Source: Chloroflexota bacterium (GTDB lineage: Bacteria > Chloroflexota > Ktedonobacteria > Ktedonobacterales > JADMIN01). Taken from it: a stretch of 56,197 nt of DNA. Position 1 is the first letter of the stretch, and each line of letters opens with the position of its first letter. The translations under genes and the position numbers were made by a program. Location: the NCBI GenBank assembly GCA_021323855.1, contig JAJPKE010000033.1, positions 1-56,197 of the forward strand, in the 5' to 3' direction. Below are positions 1-8,007 of this stretch, one piece after another. Below the pieces are notes generated by a model, which did no database searches, was not told where the DNA came from, and saw only the letters and a list, made by a program, of their open reading frames with translations.

Positions 1-120
1 CCCCACCCCCAGCCCCTCCGCTTCGCTCATCGCCTCCTCCGCACTGCTAGGCAGTGCTTCCATGCTTCGCATGGCGGAGGCTCATCCCCGTGCGCGGGAG
101 AGGGGAGCCGGAAAAGTGTC
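1..120. repeat. GC-rich palindromic (REP-like) repeat with a branched palindromic insert
   Basis: The stretch begins with CCCCACCCCCAGCCCCTCC and ends with CCGTGCGCGGGAGAGGGGAG. The same pieces recur, inverted, at 1306-1347 and, shortened, at 15103-15133. Between the two halves lies an insert that can fold as a three-way junction: an outer stem of CCTCCG (36-41) with CGGAGG (75-80), a first arm ACTGC/GCAGT (43-47, 51-55) and a second arm CCATGC/GCATGG (60-65, 69-74). It lies just downstream of the minus-strand antiporter gene and may also end its transcript. The copy may continue left of the window. Confidence 0.6.
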
Positions 121-150
121 GCCTCATCGGGGTGCGGTTTCAGCCGCCAG

Positions 151-1260
151 CTAGCCCCACCAGAAGGCGGCGGCAATCACGCAGTACAGGCCGATCAGCG
201 CCGCGCCTTCCAGCCAGGTGGATTCGCCATCGTAGGTGATGATGGCGCCGAGCGTAGCCGCCAGCCCGACGGCCACCACCAGCAGCGGCGGCAACACCAG
301 TGTCAGGTGCGCGCCACCAATGACGAAACTCAACAGTACCAGCGCGGGAATCAGCGCCAGCGCAATCTGAAGTGAACTATTGAGAACGACGCTGAGCGCA
401 TAGTCCATCTTGTTACGCGCGGCAAGCTGGATGCCGACGGCATGCTCCACAGCATTGCCCGCCAGCGCCACGATCACCAGGCCGGTGAACGCCTGGGAGA
501 GATGCAGCGTTGCCATTGCCGGGGTCAGCGCGCTGACGAACCACTCGGAGACGGCGGCGGCGCCAATGCCCGCCAGCGCCAGCACGACAATAGCCAGCCA
601 GAGCGGCCACGCAATCTCCTGCTCTTCAGTCACTTCGCTGGGAATCGCCGTCTGCCCACCTCTAAAGGAAAAGGGAATACTGACGATAAAGACGACCAGC
701 ACGACAACGGCGCAGGCGACGCTCAGCCCTTCGATGTGATTGCCAGCGGGCGTGTGAAGATCATGCGCCAGCGTCGGCACGGCCAGCGCCGCCACCGCCA
801 GCAGTGTCAGCGTCGCCACCATGCGCGGCGTCTCGGCGCCAAACTTCTGCGTGCCGTGGCGCAGCCCACCCACCAGCATCGCCAGCCCCAGCACCAACAA
901 ACTATTGCCCAGGATAGAGCCGATCAGCGCCGCCTGCACCACTGCCACCAGTCCGGCGCGCAACGCGAAGATGCTGACGAAGAGTTCCGGCAAGTTGCCT
1001 AGCGCCGCCTGCAAGACGCCAGTGGCCCCTGGCCCCAGATGCGCGCCGAGTTGATCGGTTCCCTCGCCCACCAGCGCCGCCAGCACCGCCAGCGCCACCG
1101 CCGAGACGATAAAGAGCAGCACGCCACCACCGCCGAGGCCCGTCAGATCAAGAATGCTGGAGAGAATCGTCGCCGCCAGCGCAATGCCGATCAGGATGCG
1201 CGTTCTGCGCTCAAAATAACGCATGGGATTCGTCGTCCCCGCCAGTGTGGTTTTGCTCAC
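151..1260 (-). CDS. Ca2+/H+ antiporter (CaCA/CAX family)
   Basis: A 369-residue integral membrane protein with about ten hydrophobic segments. Two related cation-binding signatures mark the two halves of the CaCA fold: GNLPELFVSIFALRAG in the first half and GNAVEHAVGIQLAARNKMDY with SVVLNSSLQIALALIP in the second. In this family the acidic residues in these motifs bind Ca2+ and exchange it for protons across the cytoplasmic membrane. Length fits bacterial ChaA/CAX proteins. The first start is a GTG at 1260; an ATG at 1224 (residue 13, MRYFERRT) is an equally good candidate and neither has a strong Shine-Dalgarno. The gene stands alone; downstream is the palindromic repeat at the window edge. 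The family is secure; ion preference (Ca2+ versus other divalent cations or Na+) is inferred. Confidence 0.92.
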   Translation of the reverse strand: MSKTTLAGTTNPMRYFERRTRILIGIALAATILSSILDLTGLGGGGVLLFIVSAVALAVLAALVGEGTDQLGAHLGPGATGVLQAALGNLPELFVSIFALRAGLVAVVQAALIGSILGNSLLVLGLAMLVGGLRHGTQKFGAETPRMVATLTLLAVAALAVPTLAHDLHTPAGNHIEGLSVACAVVVLVVFIVSIPFSFRGGQTAIPSEVTEEQEIAWPLWLAIVVLALAGIGAAAVSEWFVSALTPAMATLHLSQAFTGLVIVALAGNAVEHAVGIQLAARNKMDYALSVVLNSSLQIALALIPALVLLSFVIGGAHLTLVLPPLLVVAVGLAATLGAIITYDGESTWLEGAALIGLYCVIAAAFWWG

Positions 1261-1305
1261 TCACGCGCTCCCTGGATACTCTCGATGTCATCATCCCAGC
1301 CTCCT

Positions 1306-1347
1306 GCTCCCCTCTCCCGCGCACGGGGGAGGGGCTGGGGGTGGGGG
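1306..1347. repeat. REP-like GC-rich palindrome, inverted copy
   Basis: The arms CCCCTCTCCCG and CGGGGGAGGGG can pair through 11 bp with one G-T wobble, and are followed by GCTGGGGGTGGGGGC. Read on the minus strand it matches the repeat at the window start without that copy's branched insert. It sits between the antiporter start and the ABC-F leader. Confidence 0.6.
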
Positions 1348-1735
1348 CACTATGCAGATTTCTGTGCCTTTTCGCCGGACATGCCGCAATAAGGGTACCC
1401 CGTCTCTTGCGTTCGCCGCCATACTAGCATATGCTTAATAGCGGTTTTGAGTTTCTCTCAGCGAGAGGATAGCGAACGGGTATGCACTGGTTTGTGCTGA
1501 TGATGGCGACACCTCGACCGTAGTGATACGGGAGCAGTCTGCCCATTTTCAGGCAAGCGTGCGATGATACCCGTCGAGAGAACTCATGAGAACCGGGCAT
1601 ATTTCTCCCTGCGTTTCTCCTGATAACCGGCAATCGCCGATTTCCCTCTTTCGCCGCGTGGATACCTCACCAAATCCCTGAAACTATAGGCAGACCTGCA
1701 ACACGCTTGGGCCAGATCATTGGCATCCCGGTAGC
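1348..1735. other. Intergenic stretch without a recognised gene
   Basis: I see no supportable coding region here. It contains a short hairpin CTCTC-AGC-GAGAG near 1456-1468. The remainder is probably upstream and leader DNA of the ABC-F gene, and of the antiporter on the other strand. Confidence 0.4.
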
Positions 1736-1811
1736 GCAGACATTCCTGTCTGCGTTCGGATAATGTCTGGCAGATAGGAATGTCCGCCCCACCAACTACA
1801 GGCAACTGTAG
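1736..1811 (+). promoter_or_regulatory. Possible leader/attenuator hairpins before the ABC-F gene
   Basis: GCAGAC (1736-1741) and GTCTGC (1748-1753) form a perfect hairpin. The same stretch (1738-1752) is also complementary, with two mismatches, to 1770-1784, so two alternative folds are possible. A third hairpin, CTACAG-GCAA-CTGTAG (1796-1811), carries a GNRA-type tetraloop and ends 28 bases before the start codon. Some antibiotic-resistance ABC-F genes are controlled by transcription attenuation in their leaders; whether this one is remains inference. Confidence 0.35.
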
Positions 1812-1839
1812 CGAACAGGCGAAGATTGGAAAGACTGGT

Positions 1840-3573
1840 ATGCTGGAAGCGCATAACGTCACGCTGAGCCGTGGCGGCAAGAATCTCATCATAGATGCTT
1901 CGTTCCTGGTGGGACGTGGCGAAAAAGTTGGGCTGGTCGGCGTCAACGGCGCTGGCAAATCTACGCTGATGCAGGCGCTGCGCGGCGCGCTGGAACCGGA
2001 CGCCGGTACGATCCTGCGCCCGAAGAAGCTGGGCTATCTGGGGCAGGAGCGACTGGCGGACGCCCTCACCAGCCAGCATGAGGGCGATGGTCCCGTCACC
2101 GTGCGCGATGTCATGCTGGCGGGGCGCAACCTCGCAGGCATCGCCGCCGAACTGCGCGCCATCGAGGCCAAACTGGCTGACGTGTCCGCGCCAGGTGATG
2201 CCAGCCACGCTGACCATGCGGCGCACCAGCAGCCGAAACATGGCAAGCGCCATGCCGCGCCGTCTCATTCGTTGGAGGCGTTGCTGGCGCGCTACGGCGA
2301 ACTGGAGGAACGCTTCCAGCGGCAGGGCGGCTACGATGCCGAACATGAGATTGTGCAACTGCTAGACGGCCTGGGGCTGGGTGATGTCGAGTTGGAGCGG
2401 CCTGTCGCGGCGCTCTCCGGCGGCCAGAAGACGCGACTGGCGCTGGCGCGGCTGCTTTTCACCGCGCCCGATCTACTGCTCCTGGACGAGCCGACCAACC
2501 ACCTGGATGGTCCCGCGACACGCTGGCTGATGTACTATCTGGCGAAGTTCGAGGGCGCTGTCGTTGTCATCTCGCACGATCTGGCGCTGCTGGACCGTGC
2601 GATAGACCGCATCCTGCATCTGGATGCCAACAGCCACACGCTGACGATGTATACCGGCAACTATTCATCGTATCTGCGGCAGCGCGCCCAGGCCGAGGAG
2701 AGCGCCGTCGAACAGTCCGAGCGCATGCAGGCGAAGATCGAACGGCTGGAAGAGCAGGCCAACTGGATGCGCGGCAAAACGGCGAAGATCGCCCGCCGCG
2801 CGAAGGTGCTGGACCGTGTGGTGGAGAAGTTGCGCGAGGACCTGCCCGATCCCGCCACGCTGCCAAAGCAGGAGCGCGCGCTCAAGCTGACGTTGCCGGT
2901 GGCGCGGCAGAGCGGTCGCATTGTGCTGCGCGTCGAGAAATTGACGAAGAGCTATGGCGGTCCCGCCGTCTTCACTGACCTCAGCTTCACCGTGGAGCGC
3001 GGGCAACGGCTGGTGGTGATCGGACGCAACGGCGCGGGCAAGACGACGCTGCTGCGCACGCTGGCAGGCAAGATACCACCAACACGCGGGCACGTGGAAT
3101 TGGGCTATCAGGTGGATATCGGCTACTATGCCCAGGAACACGAGTCGCTGCACAATCACTATACGCTGCTGGAAGAGATGCGACTGGCGGCCAGTGAGAC
3201 GCCCTTTCGCAGTGGACCGCTGCCGGGCGAGAGCCAGTTGCGCTCGCTGCTGGGGCGCTTCCTCTTCAGCGGACAGCAGGCATTCCAGAAGGTCGGCTCG
3301 CTCTCCGGCGGCGAAAAAACACGGCTGGCGCTGGCGCGGCTGATGCTCGGCGGCTACAACACGCTGCTGCTGGACGAGCCAACCAACAACCTCGATCCGG
3401 TCTCGCGCGACCGGGTGCGTGAGGCGCTGGAAAGCTATCAGGGCACGCTCGTCATCGTCAGCCACGACACCGCCTTCGTGGAGGCGCTGCAACCGGACCT
3501 GGCATTGCTACTGCCGCAGGGCGCCGTGCGCTACTTCGAGGAAGAGCATCTACAACTGGTCGCCAAAGTCTGA
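1840..3573 (+). CDS. ABC-F family ATP-binding protein
   Basis: A soluble protein of 577 residues with two ABC domains and no membrane segment, the ABC-F layout. Domain 1 has Walker A GVNGAGKST, signature LSGGQKTRLALARL and Walker B LLLLDEPTNHLD. Domain 2 has GRNGAGKTTLLRTLAG, LSGGEKTRLALARL and LLLDEPTNNLD. Between them is the charged helical linker typical of ABC-F proteins (around AKIERLEEQANWMRGKTAK), which in the family reaches toward the ribosomal peptidyl-transferase centre from the E site. Domain 1 carries an unusual His-rich insert (ASHADHAAHQQPKHGKRHA). The start at 1840 (MLEAHNVTL) is chosen because the fold begins there, although the frame is open to 1780. Translation factor or antibiotic-resistance roles are both known in the family, and I cannot separate them. 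Confidence 0.93.
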   Translation: MLEAHNVTLSRGGKNLIIDASFLVGRGEKVGLVGVNGAGKSTLMQALRGALEPDAGTILRPKKLGYLGQERLADALTSQHEGDGPVTVRDVMLAGRNLAGIAAELRAIEAKLADVSAPGDASHADHAAHQQPKHGKRHAAPSHSLEALLARYGELEERFQRQGGYDAEHEIVQLLDGLGLGDVELERPVAALSGGQKTRLALARLLFTAPDLLLLDEPTNHLDGPATRWLMYYLAKFEGAVVVISHDLALLDRAIDRILHLDANSHTLTMYTGNYSSYLRQRAQAEESAVEQSERMQAKIERLEEQANWMRGKTAKIARRAKVLDRVVEKLREDLPDPATLPKQERALKLTLPVARQSGRIVLRVEKLTKSYGGPAVFTDLSFTVERGQRLVVIGRNGAGKTTLLRTLAGKIPPTRGHVELGYQVDIGYYAQEHESLHNHYTLLEEMRLAASETPFRSGPLPGESQLRSLLGRFLFSGQQAFQKVGSLSGGEKTRLALARLMLGGYNTLLLDEPTNNLDPVSRDRVREALESYQGTLVIVSHDTAFVEALQPDLALLLPQGAVRYFEEEHLQLVAKV

Positions 3574-3764
3574 TGCCTGGACCATCTCTGCGCCGCTGGA
3601 GCCACTGCGCGTAACGTTTGCGCTGGCGCAGCGGCGCGTGACGTGTGCAACGGCGCATGCTATCATGTGGTAGGAGGGATCGCTTTGCCCCACAATTGAT
3701 GGATTAAATATAGTGCCGTCAGCCCAACTCATGCTATCATAGGAGCCACACAAGAAGCTCTGAC

Positions 3765-5255
3765 ATGATAGAAAAGAGTGGCGGCGGCATGGGCATCTTC
3801 ACACAGCTATTTGGCAGCCAGCAGCGCAATGGCGGCGCGCAAGCTGCCTCTGCGCCTGAAGCGGCGGCGCATGATGTACGCGAGGCGCAGGTCATCGTCG
3901 TTGGCGCCGGGCTGGCCGGGCTGACGGCGGCGCGGCGGCTGACTGAGGCTGGCGTCTCCGTGCTGGTGGTGGAGGCGCGCGAGCGCGTCGGCGGGCGCAC
4001 CTACACACGCCCCGCCAGCGACGGTACGCTGCTCGATCTCGGCGGACAGTGGATCGGCCCGACGCAGCAGCGGATGCTCGCGCTGGCGGAGGAGCTGGGC
4101 GCTGCCACTTTCAAGACCTATGACACCGGCAACAACGTGCAGTATTCCGGCGGCCAGCGCCAGACCTATTCTGGTCCCATTCCCACCACCGACCCGCTTG
4201 CCTCCGCCGATGTCATCGAGGCGATGCTCAGCCTCAATATGATGGCGCGCGAGGTGCCGCTGGAAGCGCCCTGGCAGGCCGCATCCGCCGCCGAGTGGGA
4301 TGCGCAGACTGTCGAGACCTGGCTCCAGGCGAACGTTGCCTCAGAGGGCGCGCGCAACCTGCTGGAACTTGGTGTGCAGGCCGTCTTCTCCGCAGAGCCA
4401 CATGATCTCTCGCTGTTGCATTTCCTCTTCTATGTCCATTCGGCGGGCGGCCTGATGGACCTGCTGGGTGTCACGGCGGGCGCGCAGGAGCGCCGCTTTC
4501 ACCAGGGGGCGCAATACGTCTCGCTGAAGCTGGCGGAGCGGCTGGGCGCGCGCGTGCTGCTCAATACGCCGGTTCACACGATTGCGCAGGATGACAGCAG
4601 CGTGCGCGTCATCGCTGATACACTGGAGGTGCGCGCAGAGCGGGTGATCGTGGCGATTCCACCAACGCTGGCGGGGCGGCTGCGCTACCGTCCTGCACTG
4701 CCCGGCTACCGCGACCAGTACACCCAACGTATCCCGATGGGAACCGTCATCAAGGTGCAGTGCCTCTATCCCACCCCCTTCTGGCGCGCAGCGGGACTCA
4801 CTGGGCAGGCGTCGAGCGATAGTGGCGCAGTGCGCATCACCTTTGACAATACGCCGGAGCGCGGAGCGCCGGGCGTGCTGCTCGGCTTCATCGAGGGCGA
4901 TGATGGTCGTGCTTGGGGTCGCCGCAGCCAGGAAGAGCGCCGGGCCGCCGTATTGGAGTGTCTGGTCCGCTACTTTGGCGCGGAGGCCGGAGAGCCGCTG
5001 GACTACGTGGAGCAGTCCTGGGCCGAAGAGGAATACTCGCGCGGCTGCTATGCTGGCTACATGCCCCCTGGCGTCTGGACGGCCTATGGCGAGGCGGTGC
5101 GTGCGCCTATCGGACGCATCCACTGGGCGGGCACGGAGACGGCAACCATCTGGAACGGCTATATGGAGGGCGCGGTGCAGTCCGGCGAACGGGCGGCTGC
5201 GGAGGTTGGCTTGGCGCTCGGTATTGCGGTTGACCCCAGGAATGAGACACAATAG
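3765..5255 (+). CDS. Flavin-containing amine oxidase
   Basis: A 496-residue FAD-dependent oxidase of the monoamine oxidase family. The N-terminal dinucleotide-binding motif is clear (VVGAGLAGLTAARRLTEAG, then VVEARERVGGRTYT), as is the conserved LDLGGQWIGPTQQRM segment that follows. The C-terminal FAD motif reads IHWAGTETATIWNGYMEGA. The family oxidises primary or secondary amines to aldehydes or imines, giving H2O2 and ammonia; the substrate cannot be read from sequence. About 35 residues precede the flavin domain, without a convincing signal peptide. A second in-frame ATG at 3789 is possible. The SCP2-like gene follows on the same strand after 111 bases, so co-transcription is possible. Confidence 0.93.
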   Translation: MIEKSGGGMGIFTQLFGSQQRNGGAQAASAPEAAAHDVREAQVIVVGAGLAGLTAARRLTEAGVSVLVVEARERVGGRTYTRPASDGTLLDLGGQWIGPTQQRMLALAEELGAATFKTYDTGNNVQYSGGQRQTYSGPIPTTDPLASADVIEAMLSLNMMAREVPLEAPWQAASAAEWDAQTVETWLQANVASEGARNLLELGVQAVFSAEPHDLSLLHFLFYVHSAGGLMDLLGVTAGAQERRFHQGAQYVSLKLAERLGARVLLNTPVHTIAQDDSSVRVIADTLEVRAERVIVAIPPTLAGRLRYRPALPGYRDQYTQRIPMGTVIKVQCLYPTPFWRAAGLTGQASSDSGAVRITFDNTPERGAPGVLLGFIEGDDGRAWGRRSQEERRAAVLECLVRYFGAEAGEPLDYVEQSWAEEEYSRGCYAGYMPPGVWTAYGEAVRAPIGRIHWAGTETATIWNGYMEGAVQSGERAAAEVGLALGIAVDPRNETQ

Positions 5256-5270
5256 AACGCAAAGAGATGC

Positions 5271-5298
5271 CTGAGCAGTCTGAGCAGTCTGAGCAGTC
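5271..5298. repeat. 9-bp tandem repeat (CTGAGCAGT x3)
   Basis: Three perfect copies of CTGAGCAGT lie just after the amine-oxidase stop codon and before the SCP2-like gene. It is one of several 9-12 bp tandem duplications in the spacers of this window. Confidence 0.85.
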
Positions 5299-5366
5299 AT
5301 GGGGAATTTTTCTATTGGCGCATGTGTATGCGGATTCGTGGCGCGGGCGAAAAGAGGACTGGCAGC

Positions 5367-5732
5367 ATGGCAACACGAGAAGAACTGCGTGAGGCGCTCG
5401 ACGATTATGTGGCGCGTGGCCAGGCGAACGAGCGTGTGCGCCGCACATTGAAAAACTGGAACTGCGTCATGCACCTGCAAGCCGAAGACGTGCCGGACGC
5501 GCAATTCACCATGACGATTAAGAACGGCGAACTCTCCAGTGTTGAGGACGGCCTGATCGGTGACGCGGCGGACCTGATTATCCGGGGCAGCAGCGAAGAC
5601 TTGGCGAACATCTTCTGGGGTGACGAGAATCCCGCCTCCAACTATATGCAAGGCGCCATCAAGGTGCAGGGGTCACAGGATGATGTGATGCGCCTTGACG
5701 CGATGGCGATGTTCATCTTCCTCGGCAAATAG
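5367..5732 (+). CDS. SCP2 sterol-binding-like domain protein
   Basis: A 121-residue cytoplasmic protein (MATREELREALDDY). The segment FTMTIKNGELSSVEDGLIGDAADLIIRGSSEDLANI, followed by GAIKVQGSQDDVMRLDAM, has the pattern of the SCP2/alkyl-sulfatase C-terminal lipid-binding fold: an alternating strand and acidic turn, then a GxIKVxG segment lining a hydrophobic pocket. The start at 5367 has GAGG about ten bases upstream; longer in-frame starts at 5322 lack one. Such small single-domain proteins are thought to bind lipids or acyl groups, but their bacterial partners are mostly unknown. Its place behind the amine oxidase may mean a shared transcript. Confidence 0.8.
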   Translation: MATREELREALDDYVARGQANERVRRTLKNWNCVMHLQAEDVPDAQFTMTIKNGELSSVEDGLIGDAADLIIRGSSEDLANIFWGDENPASNYMQGAIKVQGSQDDVMRLDAMAMFIFLGK

Positions 5733-5829
5733 CCATCTGAATGTGACGAAAGAGGCGATATGGAGGGCAGCCACATCACCACGCCACCGCTAATGGAATA
5801 GCAAAGCATAGCGATCTGCGCGCCCTCCG

Positions 5830-5854
5830 CTCCTATTGTGGCAGGCTATAGGAG
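5830..5854. terminator. Hairpin between convergent genes
   Basis: CTCCTAT (5830-5836) and ATAGGAG (5848-5854) form a perfect 7-bp stem in the space between two convergent genes. No T-tract follows on either strand, so it is only a possible terminator. Confidence 0.35.
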
Positions 5855-5864
5855 TGTGTGATGG

Positions 5865-6482
5865 TCATGCGCGCCCCAGGAGCAACAGCACCGCGCCGAT
5901 ATGCCCGCACGCTGCGCCCTGCGGCAATGCGCCGCCACATGTGCAACTGATCTGTTCGGGATGATGCCGCCGGATGCGCACCACCCACTTACTCCCTGGC
6001 GCATAGCTTGTCGCATCCAACCCGCTCGCCGCCATACCTGTCGCGCCCGGCAGACCGGAAACGACGGCGATATAGAGGTGATCGCCACTGGCGGAAGGCG
6101 CGCGCCGCCGGTCAATCTCCTGCGCCATCACGCGATAGTCTCCCGCCAACTGGACGGCCTTAGCCGCTGTGGAGTTCACCTCATCGGGGATAGCGCCAGA
6201 AGCAGCGCGCGGAAGTTGCGCAGGCAGCGCAGACGGCCAAGCCGCTAGTTGCGCCTGCCGGGCTTCTTGCCAGGTGGCATGGCCCGCCATCCAGCGCCAG
6301 GTCACAGTTTCTGCCTGCGCCTGCGCCTGGGCTTGCGCGTTGTGCCACGCGTGTTGCTGGGCCAGTTCGGCGGCTGAGGGCGACATCGAGGGTCTGCGAC
6401 GCAGGAGATGTACCATGTGCGCAAAGAAGCGAGACAACAGGCTGGGATGGTGACTGAGATGCTGGAAATGAGACGTTCGCAT
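5865..6482 (-). CDS. SWIM zinc-finger domain protein
   Basis: A 205-residue protein whose last 30 residues contain the SWIM signature CxCx(n)CxH: SCTCGGALPQGAACGHIGAV. SWIM domains bind zinc and contact DNA or protein, and in bacteria they occur in helicase-associated and stand-alone proteins. The N-terminal half is basic and rich in Ala and Gln, with a run of QA repeats around residue 50, and has no recognisable domain. The start at 6482 is the first ATG and has no strong Shine-Dalgarno; later methionines (residues 23 and 33) are also possible. It converges on the SCP2-like gene. The zinc motif is convincing; the function is unknown. Confidence 0.7.
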   Translation of the reverse strand: MRTSHFQHLSHHPSLLSRFFAHMVHLLRRRPSMSPSAAELAQQHAWHNAQAQAQAQAETVTWRWMAGHATWQEARQAQLAAWPSALPAQLPRAASGAIPDEVNSTAAKAVQLAGDYRVMAQEIDRRRAPSASGDHLYIAVVSGLPGATGMAASGLDATSYAPGSKWVVRIRRHHPEQISCTCGGALPQGAACGHIGAVLLLLGRA

Positions 6483-6608
6483 ACGATAGCGCCAGAACCC
6501 TTTCCCTGCGCCATCGGTTCTACCAGGATACGGCTACCACCAGTTCCCGCGCCCGGCCACTTCTTGAGTTCTCGGCGTTCTCTCGGCCTTTGCGTGGCCC
6601 ATTGCGCT

Positions 6609-6801
6609 CATGCGAACGCATGCCGTATCATGGGAAACTGGTTGGATTGCGGGTCCGTAAACCAGATGGCGCAGTCTAACGGTCTTCCGGTGGTTTAACG
6701 CACCGGAAGACCATCACGTTTTCTCAGGGGCCGATTGCCCTGTACCACAACAGTACCATACGGGCGCTCGTCTGTCAATTGGTGGAGACGAGCGGGTACT
6801 G
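6609..6801 (+). other. Highly structured intergenic region (possible leader RNA or small RNA)
   Basis: Within 195 bases there are at least five inverted repeats: CATGCG-AA-CGCATG (6609-6622); CTGGTT/AACCAG (6638-6643, 6660-6665); a perfect 12-bp stem GGTCTTCCGGTG/CACCGGAAGACC (6681-6692, 6701-6712) followed by GTTTTC; CAGGG/CCCTG (around 6725-6742); and a nested pair CAGTACC/GGTACTG (6751-6757, 6795-6801) enclosing GCTCGTCT/AGACGAGC (6766-6773, 6786-6793). The next gene starts at 6844. The density of perfect stems suggests a structured RNA. The 12-bp stem with its short T-run could be a terminator in an attenuation mechanism. MntP genes elsewhere are often under the yybP-ykoY manganese riboswitch, but I could not match that consensus here. 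Confidence 0.4.
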
Positions 6802-6843
6802 GCCGTCTCATCAATCAGCAATCATACAAGAAAGGATGACTTC

Positions 6844-7326
6844 GTGACATCATCTAGCGTATCCGTTTCGTACAAGCCGTCGCGCGTCTTCACCGTTCTG
6901 TGGATACTCTTGTTGATCGCCGGCGCGTTCATCCTCTTTGCGGCACTCTCCGACCTCGCCGCTGATGCCGGCGTTGGTCTGCCCTCAGACCATCTGGGCG
7001 CCTTCAGGAACATTGCCGGCACATCCTGGCAGTCGGCAAAGCAGGTATCACCGGGCATCACGCGCTATATCACGCTGCTGGAAATCGCCTATGCCGTCCA
7101 TGAACTCGTCTTTGGCATCTTCTTCCTGCTGATCGTGGCGATTCCATTCCGCAAGCGGGCGCGTTGGGCCTGGTGGGCATGCTGGGCCGTTATGCTGGCG
7201 AACCTCACCTATACGTTCACCTTTGGCGGCCACGACTCCACTATCCTCGCGCGGAGCCTGGTGGTGGACATTGCTGTGCCGGTGCTGCTGCTCATCAGCG
7301 CGCCGTTCTTCTTCGCGCGGCGCTAA
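6844..7326 (+). CDS. Four-helix integral membrane protein of unknown function
   Basis: A 160-residue protein with four hydrophobic segments (about residues 16-37, 78-98, 106-127 and 133-153). A polar loop of about 40 residues lies between the first and second. I recognise no family signature; the topology resembles small DoxX-like or DUF4149-like proteins, but no motif supports that. The start is GTG at 6844, with AAAGGA about seven bases upstream; the nearby ATG at 6838 runs straight into a stop. The MntP-like gene follows within 30 bases on the same strand, so the two probably share a transcript beginning in the structured region upstream. Confidence 0.7.
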   Translation: MTSSSVSVSYKPSRVFTVLWILLLIAGAFILFAALSDLAADAGVGLPSDHLGAFRNIAGTSWQSAKQVSPGITRYITLLEIAYAVHELVFGIFFLLIVAIPFRKRARWAWWACWAVMLANLTYTFTFGGHDSTILARSLVVDIAVPVLLLISAPFFFARR

Positions 7327-7355
7327 CGCATGCGGCAAGGTCAATGAGGGTGCGT

Positions 7356-7961
7356 ATGACAGGCACATCCCTGGTGAAATTAGTCCTGGTTGTGATGCCA
7401 TTAGGATTGGATACCTTCGCTCTGTCCACAATCCTGGGCATCCTGCCTATGCCGCTACACGCACGTATACGCACGACCATCACCTTTGCCATCGCGGAAG
7501 GGATCATGCCCGCCGTTGGTCTGCTGATTGGCCTGCCGGTGGGCGCTGCGATAGGCAAATGGAGCGGATATCTCGCAGGTGCCCTGATACTCGCCGTTGG
7601 CCTGTGGATGTGGTACAAGGAACGACACGAGGACAATGAGGATGACGATACTGCGGAAGGGGAGGCTGCTCAGATCGCCAAGATGGCGACAAAAGCAGGA
7701 TGGGGTCTGATTGGGCTGGCGCTGAGCATTAGCCTTGATGAATTGGCGGTCGGATTCTCGTTCGGCGTTCTCGGACTTCCGCTTGTGCCGGTGCTGCTGC
7801 TCATCGCGCTCCAGGCATTGTTGGTCAGCTTCGCAGGCCAGTGGATTGGCAGACGCCTGGGAAAGAACATCGGATCGTATGCCGAGAAACTGGTTGGCCC
7901 TCTCTTCTGTGCGCTGGGCATATGGTTCATCGTCGCGCAACTCCTGAATATTCCGTTCTAG
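7356..7961 (+). CDS. MntP-like manganese efflux membrane protein
   Basis: A 201-residue protein with six hydrophobic segments and the two related acidic motifs of the MntP (DUF204) family: PLGLDTFALSTILG in the first helix and SISLDELAVGFSFGVLG in the fourth. In MntP these Asp residues are needed for Mn2+ export. A central cytoplasmic loop is strongly acidic (DNEDDDTAEGE), which could hold metal ions. The chosen ATG at 7356 has GAGGG five bases upstream; an ATG at 7344 is the alternative, and the frame is open well before both. Family membership is fairly secure, but exported metal and regulation are inferred; related DUF204 proteins may handle other cations. Confidence 0.8.
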   Translation: MTGTSLVKLVLVVMPLGLDTFALSTILGILPMPLHARIRTTITFAIAEGIMPAVGLLIGLPVGAAIGKWSGYLAGALILAVGLWMWYKERHEDNEDDDTAEGEAAQIAKMATKAGWGLIGLALSISLDELAVGFSFGVLGLPLVPVLLLIALQALLVSFAGQWIGRRLGKNIGSYAEKLVGPLFCALGIWFIVAQLLNIPF

Positions 7962-8007
7962 CGCAGGAGTCTCGCGCCTTTCCATGCTGTTCCAGCAGAA
8001 ATTGTTG

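Noticed and set aside
4341..5651. 436-codon open frame antisense to the amine oxidase
   Set aside because: It covers a well-supported gene on the other strand; its composition is a mirror of GC-rich codons and no domain is visible.
6681..6801. yybP-ykoY manganese riboswitch
   Set aside because: The context (MntP-like gene) is suggestive, but I could not place the conserved loop sequences of that riboswitch on the stems seen.
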